Source: Candidatus Gribaldobacteria bacterium (GTDB lineage: Bacteria > Patescibacteriota > Minisyncoccia > Minisyncoccales > CG1-02-41-26). Taken from it: DNA of 9,283 nt. The DNA lies in contig JAPLWD010000070.1 of assembly GCA_026396775.1 (NCBI GenBank), positions 1-9,283 of the forward strand, in the 5' to 3' direction. Under the pieces are notes generated by a model. It was not told where the DNA came from, searched no databases, and saw nothing but the letters and a program-made list of their open reading frames with translations. A program made the position numbers and the translations under genes. This document shows, piece by piece, positions 8,488 to 9,283 of the stretch; within the stretch, counting starts at the first letter, position 1; each line of letters opens with the position of its first letter.

Positions 8488-8513
8488 AATCCTTAGCCTT
8501 TGAGGATTTTTTT
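8488..8513 (+). terminator. Rho-independent terminator after the acetyltransferase
   Basis: AATCCT (8488-8493) pairs with AGGATT (8503-8508) around a nine-base loop and is followed by a run of seven T (8507-8513). It lies about 85 bases after the stop. Nothing recognisable lies between the stop and this hairpin. Confidence 0.75.
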
Positions 8514-8562
8514 GTTGCTTTGGTGACTTTTGGGTGGTAAAATTGATTTAAATGGTTTTATT

Positions 8563-8635
8563 GAGATTCTTCGCCTGAGACCCTTCGTTATCACTCAGGG
8601 TGACACTTCGTGTCAGCTCATCAGAATGACAGGGG
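8563..8635. repeat. Structured dispersed repeat, copy 2
   Basis: This is the second copy of the element at 105-177, in the same direction. The three stems are conserved: ATTCT 8566-8570 with AGAAT 8623-8627, CCTGAG 8574-8579 with CTCAGG 8594-8599, and TGACAC 8601-8606 with GTGTCA 8610-8615. The differences between copies lie outside the paired arms. It ends in a shorter G run than copy 1. Confidence 0.8.
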
Positions 8636-8657
8636 GTTGAAAAAAAATTACTGAGAA

Positions 8658-8680
8658 AACCCCTTATTCTATAAGGGGTT
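8658..8680. terminator. Perfect hairpin, possible terminator
   Basis: AACCCCTTAT (8658-8667) and ATAAGGGGTT (8671-8680) form a perfect 10-base-pair stem with loop TCT. A short TTTTT follows 11 bases later (from about 8689), and an A run lies upstream (8640-8647), which would be a T run on the other strand. It may end transcription in either direction, but the spacing to the T runs is longer than usual. Confidence 0.45.
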
Positions 8681-8698
8681 AAGGCTTGTTTTTGCAAT

Positions 8699-8719
8699 TT
8701 GCTCTTTCGGGAGCAATTT
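8699..8719 (+). terminator. Small hairpin with short T run
   Basis: TTGCTC (8699-8704) pairs with GAGCAA (8711-8716) around loop TTTCGG, followed by TTTGTT. It is weak as a terminator. It stands just before the antitoxin promoter and may insulate it together with the hairpin at 8658-8680. Confidence 0.35.
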
Positions 8720-8732
8720 GTTATAGCAAGTA

Positions 8733-8760
8733 TTGACATATATCATATATGGTATATGCT
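8733..8760 (+). promoter_or_regulatory. Promoter and palindromic operator of the toxin-antitoxin locus
   Basis: A perfect -35 TTGACA (8733-8738) and a -10 TATGCT (8755-8760) are 16 bases apart. Between and across them lies a 22-base palindrome (8737-8758): half-sites CATATAT and GTATATG around CATATATG, matching its own complement at 20 of 22 positions. A palindrome placed between -35 and -10 is the usual autorepression site of HigA-type antitoxins. Confidence 0.65.
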
Positions 8761-8775
8761 GGAAATAATAATTAC

Positions 8776-8868
8776 AAGGTAAAGTTTTATTGCAACAGCA
8801 CAGAAGGAAATAGCCCAGCTTTTGAATATTTGGCGGATATTTTACGAAATAAAAAAACATATGAATAA
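8776..8868 (+). pseudogene. HigB/RelE-like toxin remnant
   Basis: This short frame reads KVKFYCNSTEGNSPAFEYLA then DILRNKKTYE and stops at TAA 8866-8868. The start resembles the N-terminus of phage-derived HigB (Gp49-like) toxins, whose pattern is roughly KVxFYxTxxGxSPxxEFL. These toxins are ribosome-dependent RNases of about 100-120 residues. Here most of the protein is missing and no ATG, GTG or TTG is found in frame at the expected place. The stop overlaps the antitoxin start by a few bases, as in intact toxin-antitoxin operons. The fragment is short, so the assignment leans on the operator before it and the antitoxin after it. Confidence 0.5.
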
Positions 8869-9169
8869 AAAAATGCAAGCTAAACAATTTAAGGTTGTTG
8901 ACTTTCAAGATTATTTAGCCGAACAGTTAAAGAACCCCAGTTTCAAAAAAGATTACGAGAGGTTTGGCAAGCAGTTGGAGATTGCTTACCAAATTTTACA
9001 GTTAAGAAAAAAGAAAGGCTTATCGCAAAGTGACTTAGCCCAGCGAATAGGCACTCAACAAAGCGATGTAGCTAGAATGGAAGCAGGTCAACAGAATTTT
9101 ACCACTAATACTTTGCAAAAAATTGCCGAAGCATTTGGTTATAATTTAAAAATAGAGTTTGTGAAATAA
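8861..9169 (+). CDS. HigA-like XRE-family antitoxin
   Basis: Such proteins bind and neutralise their partner toxin and repress their own operon. From ATG 8861 the product has 102 residues: an N-terminal helix (VVDFQDYLAEQLKNPSFKKDYERF) typical of HigA-type antitoxins, then an HTH_3 domain (about residues 44-98) with KKGLSQSDLAQRIGTQQSDV as the helix-turn-helix and an AFGYNLKIEF end. The frame stays open upstream to a TTG at 8822, but ATG 8861 fits the family length and the overlap with the toxin remnant. ATG 8873 is a further option. No Shine-Dalgarno is present. It appears intact although the toxin is not. Confidence 0.85.
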   Translation: MNKKMQAKQFKVVDFQDYLAEQLKNPSFKKDYERFGKQLEIAYQILQLRKKKGLSQSDLAQRIGTQQSDVARMEAGQQNFTTNTLQKIAEAFGYNLKIEFVK

Positions 9170-9197
9170 TTTTGATTTTTCGTTTTACTAATAGTTT

Positions 9198-9283
9198 ATG
9201 ATTTACGTTTTAACGGGGAATGGCAAGGGGAAAACTACAGGGGCGATTGGGATGGGAGTGAGGGCGGTGGGGGCTGGCAAAAA
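9198..9283 (+). CDS. Corrinoid (cob(I)alamin) adenosyltransferase, 5' part
   Basis: The visible 28 residues, MIYVLTGNGKGKTTGAIGMG then VRAVGAGKK, match the N-terminus of the CobA/CobO/BtuR family. The P-loop is GNGKGKTT (residues 7-14), which binds ATP in the unusual orientation of this family. The enzyme transfers the 5'-deoxyadenosyl group of ATP to cob(I)alamin, giving adenosylcobalamin. That is the cofactor of the class II ribonucleotide reductase upstream, so the two probably belong to one pathway despite the insertions between them. The gene runs off the window. The start has a T-rich leader and no Shine-Dalgarno. Confidence 0.85.
   Translation, partial: MIYVLTGNGKGKTTGAIGMGVRAVGAGK

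Noticed and set aside
8548..8739. Minus-strand open frame covering repeat copy 2
   Set aside because: Its translation (SDELTRSVTLSDNEGSQAKN) is just the structured repeat read as protein, a common false annotation.

Overview
This is an AT-rich window with a compact set of housekeeping genes, all on the + strand. It most likely comes from a Patescibacteria (Candidate Phyla Radiation) genome. That placement is inferred from the gene set: a peptidoglycan-binding protein of the type common in these bacteria, a short bS21, signal peptidase I next to hisS, ftsA-ftsZ, a class II ribonucleotide reductase, and start codons with almost no Shine-Dalgarno sequences. It was not tested by phylogeny. The genetic code looks standard: all ten genuine stops are TAA or TAG, and no sound gene contains an in-frame TGA.

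Layout, left to right. (1) 1-100 is the tail of a peptidoglycan-binding protein. It is followed by a 73-bp structured repeat and a run of G tracts. (2) 242-2763 holds lepB (signal peptidase I, broken), hisS, rpsU and ybeY, packed tightly. (3) 2882-5043 is the division pair ftsA (broken) and ftsZ (intact but divergent, with no C-terminal tail). (4) 5155-7574 is an adenosylcobalamin-dependent ribonucleotide reductase split by an out-of-frame deletion, closed by a strong terminator. (5) 7645-8513 is a self-contained acetyltransferase unit with its own promoter, a textbook Shine-Dalgarno and a terminator, and it looks acquired. (6) 8563-9169 holds the second repeat copy, two hairpins, and a HigBA-like toxin-antitoxin locus whose toxin is only a remnant but whose antitoxin and palindromic operator are intact. 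(7) 9198 to the end is the start of a corrinoid adenosyltransferase, the enzyme that makes the cofactor of the reductase in (4).

The most striking feature is a shared kind of damage. lepB, ftsA and nrdJ are normally single-copy, important genes. Each has lost a short internal segment (about 20 to 55 codons by family comparison), with a frame change, while the sequence on both sides remains well conserved. ftsA also carries a point nonsense codon. Either this genome is losing these functions, or the assembly has repeated local collapses; raw reads would decide. Other points of interest are a T at position -1 of all nine native start codons but not of the acquired acetyltransferase, an FtsZ with substitutions in its T7 loop and GTP-binding motifs, and inverted repeats lying exactly across the nrdJ and antitoxin promoters.
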